NCBI RefSeq assembly: GCF_014879935.1
Contig: NZ_JACSRD010000241.1
Location: 51,646-115,645 of the forward strand
DNA from: Prosthecobacter sp.
GTDB taxonomy: Bacteria > Verrucomicrobiota > Verrucomicrobiia > Verrucomicrobiales > Verrucomicrobiaceae
DNA: 64,000 bases
Direction: 5' to 3'
Shown here piece after piece: positions 45,447-53,979 of this stretch. A program made the translations under genes and the position numbers. The notes beneath the pieces were generated by a model. That model ran no database searches. It was not told where the DNA came from and was given only the letters and a program-made list of their open reading frames with translations. Every line of letters begins with the position of its first letter. Positions within the stretch are counted from its first letter, which is position 1.

Positions 45447-45974
45447 ATGCGTTTCTTCTTCGTTTTTCCTCTCATCGTCGCCTTTTCATCCGTTCGTGCT
45501 GCGGAACCGGTCACGCGCACGTTTTACGTCTCCGGCATCGAGTGCGGGAGCTGCGTTTACATGGTGCAGCAGTCCGTGGCGGAGACGAAAGGCGTGCAGG
45601 ATGTCACGGTCATCCAGATCATCGACGGGTATGCGAATGTCACCTTCGACCCCGCCGTGGTGAGCGACCAGCAGATCGCCCAGGCGGTGCGTGAGGCCTA
45701 TCCGCTGCACGGCATGCCCTATCTGGCCACGTTGAAGCTCAGCGTGACCGATTACGCGGCAAAAGCAGCGAAGGTCGAGGCGCTGTTCGCCGCCTGGAAA
45801 GACGCGCTGAAGCTGGAAGTCATCGACAAGGCCAAGGGCGAGGTGCTGGTGCATTTCCTGCCGCTGGAGGCGGACAAGAAGAAGGCGGGACCGCAGGGCT
45901 GGAGATTCACGCAGCTCGTGGAGGCCGCGAAGAAGGAAGGCGTTGAGTTCAAGCTGGAGCGGGAAGGGGAGTGA
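45447..45974 (+). CDS. Exported HMA-domain protein
   Basis: 175 residues with a signal peptide (FFFVFPLIVAFSSVRAA). The heavy-metal-associated motif GIECGSCVYMVQQ (CxxC, normally GMTCxxC) lies in residues ~30-45, then a ferredoxin-like fold of about 70 residues and a further ~70 residues that may repeat the fold without cysteines. Probably binds copper or a similar ion in the periplasm, inferred. It follows DUF1501 and precedes the convergent sulfatase by 4 bases. Confidence 0.82.
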   Translation: MRFFFVFPLIVAFSSVRAAEPVTRTFYVSGIECGSCVYMVQQSVAETKGVQDVTVIQIIDGYANVTFDPAVVSDQQIAQAVREAYPLHGMPYLATLKLSVTDYAAKAAKVEALFAAWKDALKLEVIDKAKGEVLVHFLPLEADKKKAGPQGWRFTQLVEAAKKEGVEFKLEREGE

Positions 45975-45978
45975 GCGG

Positions 45979-47391
45979 TCACTCCGCCTTCTTCTTTTTC
46001 TTCTTTTTGCCCTCGGGCTGGTCTTTGCCCTTCTTTTTGTCGCCGGAGACCGACTGGATCTCTTCCTTGGGCAGTGCGGACGCGAGGCGGGCTTTGATGT
46101 CGCTCATGCCGACTTCTCCGGCAAGGTTGGTCCATTCGTACGGGTCCTTCGTGTGGTCGTAGAGCTCCTCCGTGCCATCGGCGTAGCGGATGTAGCGCCA
46201 GTTGGCATCGCGCACGGCGTGGTTGCCCTTTCCGTGAGTGCAGATCGCCACGTCGTCCCACTTGGCGGCAGGATCTTTCAGCAGCGGCATGAGGCTGGCG
46301 CCTTTCACGTGCTCAGGCACGGGCAGGCCGGTCAATTCGCAAAGCGTGGGGTACATGTTCGTGTAATCGACCGGCGCCTTGCAGGTGGTGTCCGGCTTGG
46401 TGATGCCCGGGGCCACGATGGCCATGCTGGTGCGCGTGGTTTCCTCCCACAGCGCAAACTTCCGCCAGTGCTGCTTCTCGCCGAGATTCCAGCCGTGGTC
46501 GGTCCACCACACAATGATGGTCTTGTCCTTGCGCGGGCTTTGGTCCAGGCCGTCGAGCAGGCGGCCGACTTGATCGTCGAGGAAGGAAATCGTCGCGAGG
46601 TAGGCCTGCACGCCTTTCTTCCATTGGTCGCCCTTCAAAACCGCGGCGTGATCCCCTTCGGGGCCAGCCATTTTCACGCCAGCCTTCGGGATGTCGTTGA
46701 GGTCGTCGTCCTTCGTCACGGGCAGCTTGATTTCGGCCAGAGGGAAGCGGTCGAAGTATTCCTTCGGCACATACCACGGCAGGTGCGGCTTGATGTAGCC
46801 GAGGGCTAGGAAGAGCGGCTTGTCGGTTGGCGCGGTTTTGAGGTGGTTGATCGCCCAGTCAGTGGCCTTGTAGTCGCCCAGGTCGGTCGTTTTGGCCTCC
46901 ACCGCGCCCCAGTCGAAATGGCCGCGATCCAGGCCGTTCAGGTTCTCCTCGTGTTCCTTGATGGTGGGGAACAGTCCTTCCCACTTCGTCCACGAATCGG
47001 CGCGGCCCTCCGCGTTGTAGTTGTGGTAAATCTTCCCGCCGCCGAGGGTGTTGTAGCCGTTGGCGAGGAAGTGGCGGTTGATGGTGACGACATCCTTCAA
47101 GACGCCCTGGGCCGGGTCGCCATTTGTGTAGATGCCGGTCTTCCAGGGGCGCAGACCGCTCATCAGCGCCGCACGCGAGGGATTGCAGGCAGGAGCGGCG
47201 CAATGCGAGTTCGTGAACGCGGTTCCACGTGCGACGAGGCGGTCGATGTTCGGCGTTTTCGCCTGCGGATGACCGCCGAGGTAGCTCGTCCAGTCGTTCA
47301 AATCATCGACGGCGATGAACAGGACGTCCGGCTTCGATTCGGCGGCGAGAGTGGCCGTGGCGACGAGAAAAAAGGCGAGAAGGCGCTTCAT
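45979..47391 (-). CDS. Iduronate-2-sulfatase-like sulfatase
   Basis: 470 residues with a signal peptide (LAFFLVATATLAA). AVDDLNDW provides the metal aspartates 29-30; CNPSR at 69-73 is the formylglycine site with Cys69 to be modified. GIYTNGDP, KIYHNY, HLPWYVP and WTDHGWNLGEKQHW are as in the iduronate-2-sulfatase family (S1_7). The tail is Lys-rich. It would remove sulfate from a polysaccharide. ATG 47391 fits the signal; no maturase is in the window. Confidence 0.94.
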   Translation of the reverse strand: MKRLLAFFLVATATLAAESKPDVLFIAVDDLNDWTSYLGGHPQAKTPNIDRLVARGTAFTNSHCAAPACNPSRAALMSGLRPWKTGIYTNGDPAQGVLKDVVTINRHFLANGYNTLGGGKIYHNYNAEGRADSWTKWEGLFPTIKEHEENLNGLDRGHFDWGAVEAKTTDLGDYKATDWAINHLKTAPTDKPLFLALGYIKPHLPWYVPKEYFDRFPLAEIKLPVTKDDDLNDIPKAGVKMAGPEGDHAAVLKGDQWKKGVQAYLATISFLDDQVGRLLDGLDQSPRKDKTIIVWWTDHGWNLGEKQHWRKFALWEETTRTSMAIVAPGITKPDTTCKAPVDYTNMYPTLCELTGLPVPEHVKGASLMPLLKDPAAKWDDVAICTHGKGNHAVRDANWRYIRYADGTEELYDHTKDPYEWTNLAGEVGMSDIKARLASALPKEEIQSVSGDKKKGKDQPEGKKKKKKKAE

Positions 47392-47472
47392 GGTGCGCCT
47401 TGAACGTGAAGTTGCCCTGGCTCTTGCAGTTTGAGGCAGATCACGCCGGAGACCGACGTTGTAGGCAGCGCC

Positions 47473-48069
47473 ATGAACTCGCTCCTCCGCTCCACCATGC
47501 ACGGCTGTCTCGGCTTCGGCCTTGTCAGTGTGGCTGCCTATTCGATCTGGGCCTTCGTTCCCCGCATCGCGGGCAGCGAGACCGGCATGTATGCGCTGAT
47601 CGCGCTGGTCTATCTCGGCGGTGCGGGGTTAGTGCTGTGCGGGCTGCTGGATGGGGAGAGGAGGCTGGGTCGATTCTACCGCATGTTTTTGCCGGCGTTC
47701 TTTGGTTATGCGCTGCTTTGGAGCCTGGCGTGGTTTTTGATCCAGGACCCGCCCGGCGTGAAGCTGCGCGAATGGCTCGGCGCGGCGGCTGGCACGTTGT
47801 TTTTCTCGTGGGTGTGCTGGAATTCGCTGAAAAGGCCCGCGGGCTTCTGGAGCGGGGCGCTGGTGCTGTTTGCCCTGCACACGGCGGGTTACTTCATCGG
47901 CGGGAAATGGATGTACGGCATCCTGGCCGGTGGAATCGAGGGCTGGACGAGATCACAAGTGGCCATCGTGGCGAAGCTCGGCTGGGGGCTGTTCCACGGT
48001 CTCGGCTTCGGGGCTGGAATCGGCTTTGCACTGGGTTTCTGGCAACGGTGCCGCGTGAACGCCTTGTGA
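47473..48069 (+). CDS. Polytopic membrane protein of unknown function
   Basis: 198 residues from ATG 47473. Six hydrophobic segments (GCLGFGLVSVAAYSIW, YALIALVYLGGAGLVLCG, MFLPAFFGYALLWSLAW, AAGTLFFSWVCW, WSGALVLFALHTAGYF, GLGFGAGIGFALGF) with Arg/Lys-rich loops. No family recognised. Divergent from the sulfatase, 81 bases away, and followed on the same strand by the PurF-like gene. Confidence 0.75.
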   Translation: MNSLLRSTMHGCLGFGLVSVAAYSIWAFVPRIAGSETGMYALIALVYLGGAGLVLCGLLDGERRLGRFYRMFLPAFFGYALLWSLAWFLIQDPPGVKLREWLGAAAGTLFFSWVCWNSLKRPAGFWSGALVLFALHTAGYFIGGKWMYGILAGGIEGWTRSQVAIVAKLGWGLFHGLGFGAGIGFALGFWQRCRVNAL

Positions 48070-48160
48070 ATAACCAAGGACGCAAAAATAGCTCAGGAGA
48101 AACTGATTCCGCTGGTTGCACTCGCCGCGTCACTTGCCATGAATGGGCGCTCCTTACTGA

Positions 48161-50143
48161 ATGAGCGACCCGATCCGGCACGAGTGCGGCATAGCCGTCG
48201 TGCGGCTGAAAAAGCCGCTTGGTTACTACTATCAAAAATACGGCAACGCCCTCTATGGCTTCGATGCCCTGCAGGCGCTCATGACGAAGCAGCGCAACCG
48301 CGGCCAGGACGGCTTCGGCATTGGCTGCTGCAAGCTCGGCATGCCCGCCGGCCTGCCTTACATGTTCCGCGAGCGCAGCACGGAGAGCGTGGACAAGATC
48401 GGCGCCGTCTTTGAGGAGATGCGAAAGGACATGAAGCGCATCGCGCGTCGCATCGACAAGCAGCGCAAGGAGGAACGTGACCAGGAGGGGAAGGAGTTCG
48501 TGCCCTTTGAGGAGGACCCCGAGGCCATCAAACGCGAGTTCGAGATGGCGGGCGAGATTTACATCGGCCACCTGCGCTACGGCACCAGCGGTGACTTTGG
48601 CAAAGGCTGCCTGCATCCTTACCTCCGCCGCACCACCTGGCCGACGCGCACACTGATGGTGATGGGGAACTTCAACCTCACCAACACCCGCGAACTCAAC
48701 GAGATCATGATGAAGCGCGGGCAGCATCCCGTCTTCGGCACGGACACGCAGAGCGTGCTGGAGGAGATGGGTTTCCAGCTCGACGAGGCGCACACGCAGC
48801 TCTACCACGCCATCCGTGACTCTGGCGTGCCGGGCGTCGAAATCCCCACGCACATCAGCCAGCAGCTCGACGTGACCCAGGTCGTGCGTGATTCGGCGCG
48901 GCGCTGGGACGGCGGCTACGCCATCATCGGAGTGATCGGCAATGGCGACCTCTTCGCCATGCGTGATCCGAGCGGCATCCGCCCCTGCTGCTACTACGAG
49001 AACGACGAGATCTTTGCCATCGCCTCTGAACGCGTCGCGCTCATGTCCGTGTTCGGCGTGACCGAGGATGATGTCAAAAAGCTCCCGCCGGCGCATGTGG
49101 CGGTCATCAAGGCCGACGGCACGATGACCGTCGAGCCCTTCACCGAGCCGCGTGAGTTCAAGCCCTGCTCCTTTGAGCGCATCTACTTCTCCCGTGGCAA
49201 CGACTCCGTCATCTACAAGCAGCGCAAGGCGCTGGGCGAGCAGCTCGTGCCGCAGGTGGTGAAGGCCATCGACAACGATTTCGAGCACACCGTGCTCAGT
49301 TTCATCCCGAACACCGCCGAGACGGCCTACTTCGGCTTCCTCGACGGTCTGCGCAAAGCCCGCCGCAACACGGTGAAGGAGGCGTTGCTGGAAATGCTGC
49401 GCGACGGCCATTTCGACGCCGAGGACGAGAAACGCCTCGACGACTTGGTGCTGCGCAACTGGCCGCGGGCCGAGAAGATTGCGCTCAAGGACATCAAGAT
49501 GCGCACTTTCATCGCGCAGGAGAACGGTCGCGACGCGCTCGTCTCCGGCAGCTATGACATCACTTATGGCGTGGTCACGCCGCAGGACAATCTCGTCGTC
49601 ATCGATGACTCCATCGTTCGTGGCACCACACTGAAGAAAAGCCTGCTGCGCATCCTGGCCCGCACCAATCCGAAGCGCATCATCGTCTGCTCCACCGCGC
49701 CGCAGATCCGCTATCCCGACTGCTACGGCATCGACATGGCCGAACTGGGCAAATTCATCGCCTTCCAGGCCGCCGTGGCCCTGCTGCGTGAGCGCGGCAT
49801 GTCCCAGGTCGTCTGGGACACCTACGCCGCCTGCAAAGCCGAGCTGCGCAAGCCGAAGGAGGAGATGCGCAATGCCGTGAAGGCCATTTACGCGCCCTTC
49901 ACCGACGAGGAGATCTCCAACAAGATCGCGCAGATGATCCGCCCGGAGGACACCTCCTGGGGCGGCGCTGTGGAGGTCATCTACCAGACGATCCCGGGCC
50001 TCCACGAAGCCCTCGGCGCCGAATTTGGCGACTGGTACTTCAGCGGCGACTATCCGACCCCTGGCGGTTACGCGGTCGTGAACAGCTCCTTCCTGCTGTA
50101 TTGCGAGGCGAAGGATGGCCGCGCCCACGAGGCGCTGCTGTAA
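48161..50143 (+). CDS. purF: Long-form amidophosphoribosyltransferase-like protein
   Basis: 660 residues, longer than the usual ~470-510. The N-terminal nucleophile Cys9 sits in RHECGIAVV; NRGQDGFGIGC, GHLRYGTSG, MGNFNLTN and DPSGIRP are class II glutamine amidotransferase motifs. The PRPP loop is VVIDDSIVRGTT. A Lys/Glu-rich insert (~85-135) and a ~80-residue insert before the PRPP loop make up the extra length. This long type occurs in Verrucomicrobiota and Bacteroidota; it probably makes phosphoribosylamine for purines. Confidence 0.88.
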   Translation: MSDPIRHECGIAVVRLKKPLGYYYQKYGNALYGFDALQALMTKQRNRGQDGFGIGCCKLGMPAGLPYMFRERSTESVDKIGAVFEEMRKDMKRIARRIDKQRKEERDQEGKEFVPFEEDPEAIKREFEMAGEIYIGHLRYGTSGDFGKGCLHPYLRRTTWPTRTLMVMGNFNLTNTRELNEIMMKRGQHPVFGTDTQSVLEEMGFQLDEAHTQLYHAIRDSGVPGVEIPTHISQQLDVTQVVRDSARRWDGGYAIIGVIGNGDLFAMRDPSGIRPCCYYENDEIFAIASERVALMSVFGVTEDDVKKLPPAHVAVIKADGTMTVEPFTEPREFKPCSFERIYFSRGNDSVIYKQRKALGEQLVPQVVKAIDNDFEHTVLSFIPNTAETAYFGFLDGLRKARRNTVKEALLEMLRDGHFDAEDEKRLDDLVLRNWPRAEKIALKDIKMRTFIAQENGRDALVSGSYDITYGVVTPQDNLVVIDDSIVRGTTLKKSLLRILARTNPKRIIVCSTAPQIRYPDCYGIDMAELGKFIAFQAAVALLRERGMSQVVWDTYAACKAELRKPKEEMRNAVKAIYAPFTDEEISNKIAQMIRPEDTSWGGAVEVIYQTIPGLHEALGAEFGDWYFSGDYPTPGGYAVVNSSFLLYCEAKDGRAHEALL

Positions 50144-50174
50144 GTTGTCCAGGTCCTGGGGAACTGGAATCAGG

Positions 50175-51386
50175 CTACTTTGCCACCCCGAACGCGCACA
50201 CCTCGTTCTTGTTCGCCGAAAGGCGTTTCAGTCGGAACTCGGCGCACAGCGATGGCGCGTCACGTTTCAGCGTTTCCAGCAGCTCATACTCATCGTGCCC
50301 CTTGAACTTGATCGTCACGATGAAGTTCCGCATGCGCTTCTCCCGCAGCCATTCGAGGAGCAGGTCGATGCTGCGTTGCGGAGCCGCGATCACATCGCAG
50401 ACGAGCCAGTCCACGGTCTGTGGCGGCTTGTATTTGAAAGCGTCGGCCGTTTCGAAGCGCAGGCGCGGATTCCGCATCAAATCCTCCCGCAATTCGGAGC
50501 GATCCACCGCGATGACATGAGCGCCACGTTGAATGGCGACATAACTCCAGCTTCCTGGCGATGCACCGAGGTCCACACAGGTCTGATCGCGATCGATGAA
50601 ACGGCCCAGACGCTGTTCTGACTCGACCAGCTTCGTGAAGGCACGCGACGGAGCGCTTTTGTCCTCTGCCCAGGGGACTTCACCACGCAGGAAAGGTGAG
50701 ATCAAATCGCGCAGCGAATGAGGCTGCGGAGCCAGGCTTGCGGAAAGCCAGCCGGACTCCGGCGAGGTGAGAAAACACTGAACGAGGGAGGTTTCGGGGG
50801 TGAATGGAGCGTCATTGGGATGCCCCTCACCTAACCTCTCCCCGAAGTTGATCGTGGCTTCTGTTGGGCTCTCTCGACGGGGAGAGGGATGTTGTCTTGC
50901 GTGTCTCGAAGGCTCTCCCTGCTGCGATCTCTGATCCCTCTCCCCGCCCCAGGCTTGATTGTCTCCTCCAATCGGCTTCGGGGAGAGGTTAGGTGAGGGG
51001 CCTTCTTTCACCAACGACCTCAGCAAATGCCTGCGGCGTTTCTTCAACCGCTCGACCAAGCTGGCGCGAATCAGTTCACAGCGATTCACGCCCGCTCGGC
51101 CCTCGCCATACTGGGGCCACAGATGCAGACGCCAAGGCTGCTCATCCGGGAAATGGCCGGCAATAGCGTCGATGATGCGATCCGCCCACGCATTGATCGA
51201 AACAGCCGTCGTTTCGAGCGCGTCTGGCAACGTCTGCCGCGCAAAGGCCAGATGCAGGCCTTCGAGCTTTGCGTCTGACAGGATGCCGATGTCAGTGATC
51301 TCCCTTTGCGTCGATTCTGGGGCGCTACGACGCAGTTCGTCCGCCAAAAACGGGATGGAATCAGGATCAGCGAGGAAAAGATGCAC
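50175..51386 (-). CDS. RlmM-like rRNA 2'-O-methyltransferase with internal palindromic element
   Basis: 403 residues from a GTG at 51386. The N-terminal ~110 residues resemble the THUMP-like part of RlmM-like proteins. The SAM site CVDLGASPGSWSYVA and the FtsJ/RlmM-type catalytic residues in WLVCDVIAAPQ and FIVTIKFKG are present. Residues ~129-188 are Pro/Arg/Gly-rich and are encoded by an inverted-repeat element (50823-51000), read through in frame. The likely job is 2'-O-methylation of 23S rRNA. It is 15 bases downstream of the esterase gene. Confidence 0.82.
   Translation of the reverse strand: MHLFLADPDSIPFLADELRRSAPESTQREITDIGILSDAKLEGLHLAFARQTLPDALETTAVSINAWADRIIDAIAGHFPDEQPWRLHLWPQYGEGRAGVNRCELIRASLVERLKKRRRHLLRSLVKEGPSPNLSPKPIGGDNQAWGGERDQRSQQGEPSRHARQHPSPRRESPTEATINFGERLGEGHPNDAPFTPETSLVQCFLTSPESGWLSASLAPQPHSLRDLISPFLRGEVPWAEDKSAPSRAFTKLVESEQRLGRFIDRDQTCVDLGASPGSWSYVAIQRGAHVIAVDRSELREDLMRNPRLRFETADAFKYKPPQTVDWLVCDVIAAPQRSIDLLLEWLREKRMRNFIVTIKFKGHDEYELLETLKRDAPSLCAEFRLKRLSANKNEVCAFGVAK
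50823..51000. repeat. 178-base inverted-repeat element inside a coding sequence
   Basis: A 25-base arm at 50823-50847 is the perfect reverse complement of 50976-51000. Nested inside, 13 bases at 50878-50890 pair perfectly with 50934-50946. The arms contain the CTCTCCCC motif common in intergenic palindromes of GC-rich bacteria. It lies within the RlmM-like coding sequence and leaves the frame open. Confidence 0.9.
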
Positions 51387-51401
51387 GCGTGGCTCGGGCG
51401 A

Positions 51402-53027
51402 TCACGGTTGAGCCGGCTTTGTGGCGGGCACGTTCTCTTTGAAAGGTGACACGACACCGAGTGTGGACGGCAGGAAGTCATCCGTGCGGAAGCAGGAGGC
51501 GGGAAGACCTTCCGCGTTCATGAGGTTGGCGCCTTCAGGCCAGCTCGCCCAGGCGTAACGTACCCCCACGGGCTCCGGCACCGCCTCGCTCCAGACCACG
51601 ACTTCGCTGCCTTCGAGCTTTGCGTTGGCCCAGACCCACTTTTTATCCGCTCCGGCGATCTGGAAGTGCTTCGGCTCGCCGCCGTCGCGGGTTTTCAAGC
51701 CGGTGCCGGTGTGCGTGAACTGGATGCGCACTTTGTCGCCCTGGACGGCGGAGGAGAGGTAGAGCGGTCCGCAGTATTCCGGGCCGTTCTTGCCGTAGTC
51801 CTTCGCCAGCGCCCACAGAGCCAGACGGCGACCGACCTCCTGCTTGTTCTTCGGATGGATGTCGTTCTGCTCGCCGATGTCGTTGATGATGGCGATCCCG
51901 CATTTGTCGAGTGTCTGCGCCGTGAGCGTCTGCGCCTCCTGCAATTCCACCCAGGCGTCAGCGACGCCGGCATCCTTCGTCACCGGCTTGCCATTGCCGA
52001 AATTCGCGAGTTGCACGATGTAGAATGAGAACGCGTCCACCCATTGCTTGCGCCAGTCGTTGACCATGGTCGGCAGGAGCTCCTGATACTGGAAGGCACG
52101 TTTCTGGTTTGATTCACCCTGATACCAGATGGCTCCCTTGATGCCGTAAGGCACGAGCGGGGCGATCATGCCGTTGAACAGCACGCTGGGGTGATGCGGC
52201 GTCTTGGCGGGATCATCCGGCGGCCGTGGCGCCTGGGGCTTCGTCTTCTTTTTGCCGGCGGGCAGCTTCGCGTTCTCCTCGTCGATCTTCTTCACCAGCG
52301 TCTGCCACTCCGCCTTGCGCGTCTCAAAGGCGGCCTGCTCCTTCGCGGCGTCCCACTTGCTGACATGGTCTTTCCAGTCGGCGAGCATGTCAGAGGCGCA
52401 GGGGCGCTCTTCCAGGGCTTCGCGGCTCGTCCAGGCCTCGATTCGGGTGCCGCCCCAGGAGCTGTTGATCAGACCCACGGGCACTTTCAGCACCTGATGC
52501 AGGTGGCGGCCGAAGAAATAGCCCACAGCTGAGAAATCGCCCACGTTGGCTGCGGTTCCCTCCTTCCAGGCGCCTTTGCAGTCGGCCTGCGGTGCCATGT
52601 TTGGAATGCGCTCGACATTGAACATGCGGATCTGCGGATGCTTCGCCGCCGCGATCTCGGCATCGGCGTTGCCAGCCTGTTTCACGGTCCACTGCATGTT
52701 GGACTGGCCGGAGCACACCCACACCTCGCCGACGAGCACGTTTTTGATCGTGATGGAGTTCTTGCCAGCCACCACGAGGTCGGCGGGCGTGGCATTCGCG
52801 TTCATCGGATTCAGCGTGATCGACCACTTGCCGGAGGGATCGGTCACGATGCTGTGAGCCTGGTCGGCAAAGGCCACCTTCACCTCCTCGCCGGCTTCGG
52901 CGGTGCCCCACACGCGCACGAGCTGTTGCTGCTGCAGCACCATGCCATCAGAGAAAATCGCGGGCAGCTTGATCTCCGCGCGCAGGCTGGTGATGGCGAG
53001 GAAGAGACAGAGGAGGGGGCGGTTCAT
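51402..53027 (-). CDS. Sialate O-acetylesterase-like protein
   Basis: 541 residues with a signal peptide (LLCLFLAITSLRAE). FSDGMVLQQQ, the nucleophile Ser109 in VCSGQSNMQW, NSSWGGTRIEAW and AIWYQGES are diagnostic of the SASA/DUF303 family; the C-terminal NDIHPKNK holds Asp/His of the SGNH triad. Such enzymes remove acetyl groups from sugars such as sialic acid or plant glycans. It is upstream of the RlmM-like gene by 15 bases and follows a small hypothetical gene. Confidence 0.92.
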   Translation of the reverse strand: MNRPLLCLFLAITSLRAEIKLPAIFSDGMVLQQQQLVRVWGTAEAGEEVKVAFADQAHSIVTDPSGKWSITLNPMNANATPADLVVAGKNSITIKNVLVGEVWVCSGQSNMQWTVKQAGNADAEIAAAKHPQIRMFNVERIPNMAPQADCKGAWKEGTAANVGDFSAVGYFFGRHLHQVLKVPVGLINSSWGGTRIEAWTSREALEERPCASDMLADWKDHVSKWDAAKEQAAFETRKAEWQTLVKKIDEENAKLPAGKKKTKPQAPRPPDDPAKTPHHPSVLFNGMIAPLVPYGIKGAIWYQGESNQKRAFQYQELLPTMVNDWRKQWVDAFSFYIVQLANFGNGKPVTKDAGVADAWVELQEAQTLTAQTLDKCGIAIINDIGEQNDIHPKNKQEVGRRLALWALAKDYGKNGPEYCGPLYLSSAVQGDKVRIQFTHTGTGLKTRDGGEPKHFQIAGADKKWVWANAKLEGSEVVVWSEAVPEPVGVRYAWASWPEGANLMNAEGLPASCFRTDDFLPSTLGVVSPFKENVPATKPAQP

Positions 53028-53073
53028 GGGGATAGGTGTCTTTTGGCCGGATGTCGGGCAAGTAAGCCAAATG

Positions 53074-53286
53074 TCAGAGAATCGTGCTGTCGTCGGATCG
53101 CTCGAGGCGGCCGATCTTCTTTTTGATCGTCTCCAGCAGCACGGTCATTTCATGCACGCAGCGGAAACATTCCTTCTGCGTCTCCTCATCCGCCAGACCG
53201 GGCACGGCGGGGTGGATCTTCATGAACTGGAGGGCGATGTTTTTGCAGGCTTCGCGGAGTTGGGCGATGGCGGCGGGGCGGTCCAT
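53074..53286 (-). CDS. Small hypothetical protein
   Basis: 70 residues, mostly helical, with two cysteines (ECFRC) and several charged residues. No family recognised. It is on the same strand as the channel gene upstream (41 bases) and the esterase gene downstream (46 bases), and no alternative gene fills the gap, so it may be real; the case rests on position and coherent reading frame only. Confidence 0.5.
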   Translation of the reverse strand: MDRPAAIAQLREACKNIALQFMKIHPAVPGLADEETQKECFRCVHEMTVLLETIKKKIGRLERSDDSTIL

Positions 53287-53327
53287 GGGGGCAGCGTAGA
53301 GCGTGCCGCCTTCTGTGCAAACGCGGA

Positions 53328-53945
53328 TCAGTCCTCGTGACGGCGGCGGATGCGCAGCGAATCCTTCAGGCTCACAAAGTCGGACAGCAGGAAGATCACG
53401 GTGAAAAAGGCCAGCACGACCTCCATCATCGTCACCAGCTTGGCCACGACGGTCAGCGGTGTCACGTCTCCAAAGCCGAAGAAGGAGAAATTCAGCACGC
53501 TGAAGAAGAAAAACTCGAAGATCAGCTCCGCCTGGCCCCAGGCGGGGTCGATCGAGCTGAAACTCGTCGGTTCGTCCGTTTCAAGACACCAGTAGTCCAG
53601 CGCGAAACTCAGCGTGATCTGCGCCATGTTCACCCCCATGAGGCCCAGCACCTTGTGGTAGGCCAGGTTGTCCCGCGTGGCCATCAGGATGTGCGTCAGG
53701 TTCTCCACGAAGAAGAAAACCGTCTTCGCAAAGGCCACGGCCAGCACCGCCAGGCAAAACAGCGGCGCCTGCATGCCGCTTCGCGTCCACAAAACCTGCA
53801 AAACGGCGGCGATGGCGATGATGACCGCCACTTCGCCGCCCTGGCGGATGACCTGACCGATGATGCGTTGTTCCTGGCTCATGCGTGGCCGATTTGAGTT
53901 CGCCTCCAGCGGTTCGTCGAGCGTAAAATCCACCACATTCGCCAT
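53328..53945 (-). CDS. Two-TM-filter ion channel (Ion_trans_2-like)
   Basis: 205 residues, four hydrophobic segments. The last two frame a pore loop with FFGFGDVTP at the position of the TVGYGD filter of potassium channels, so selectivity may differ from classic potassium channels. The end (LLSDFVSLKDSLRIRRRHED) is cytosolic. It is divergent from an HlyD-type adaptor gene, 34 bases away. Confidence 0.82.
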   Translation of the reverse strand: MANVVDFTLDEPLEANSNRPRMSQEQRIIGQVIRQGGEVAVIIAIAAVLQVLWTRSGMQAPLFCLAVLAVAFAKTVFFFVENLTHILMATRDNLAYHKVLGLMGVNMAQITLSFALDYWCLETDEPTSFSSIDPAWGQAELIFEFFFFSVLNFSFFGFGDVTPLTVVAKLVTMMEVVLAFFTVIFLLSDFVSLKDSLRIRRRHED

Positions 53946-53979
53946 TCGCTCATTCTGGTTTCGTCATTTACCCTCGCCC

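Noticed and set aside
47894..50128. A 744-codon minus-strand open frame
   Set aside because: It is antisense to the PurF-like gene; the high GC content leaves the opposite strand open.
50823..51000. The inverted repeats as a CRISPR or insertion sequence
   Set aside because: Only one element with two inverted arms, no spacer series and no transposase.
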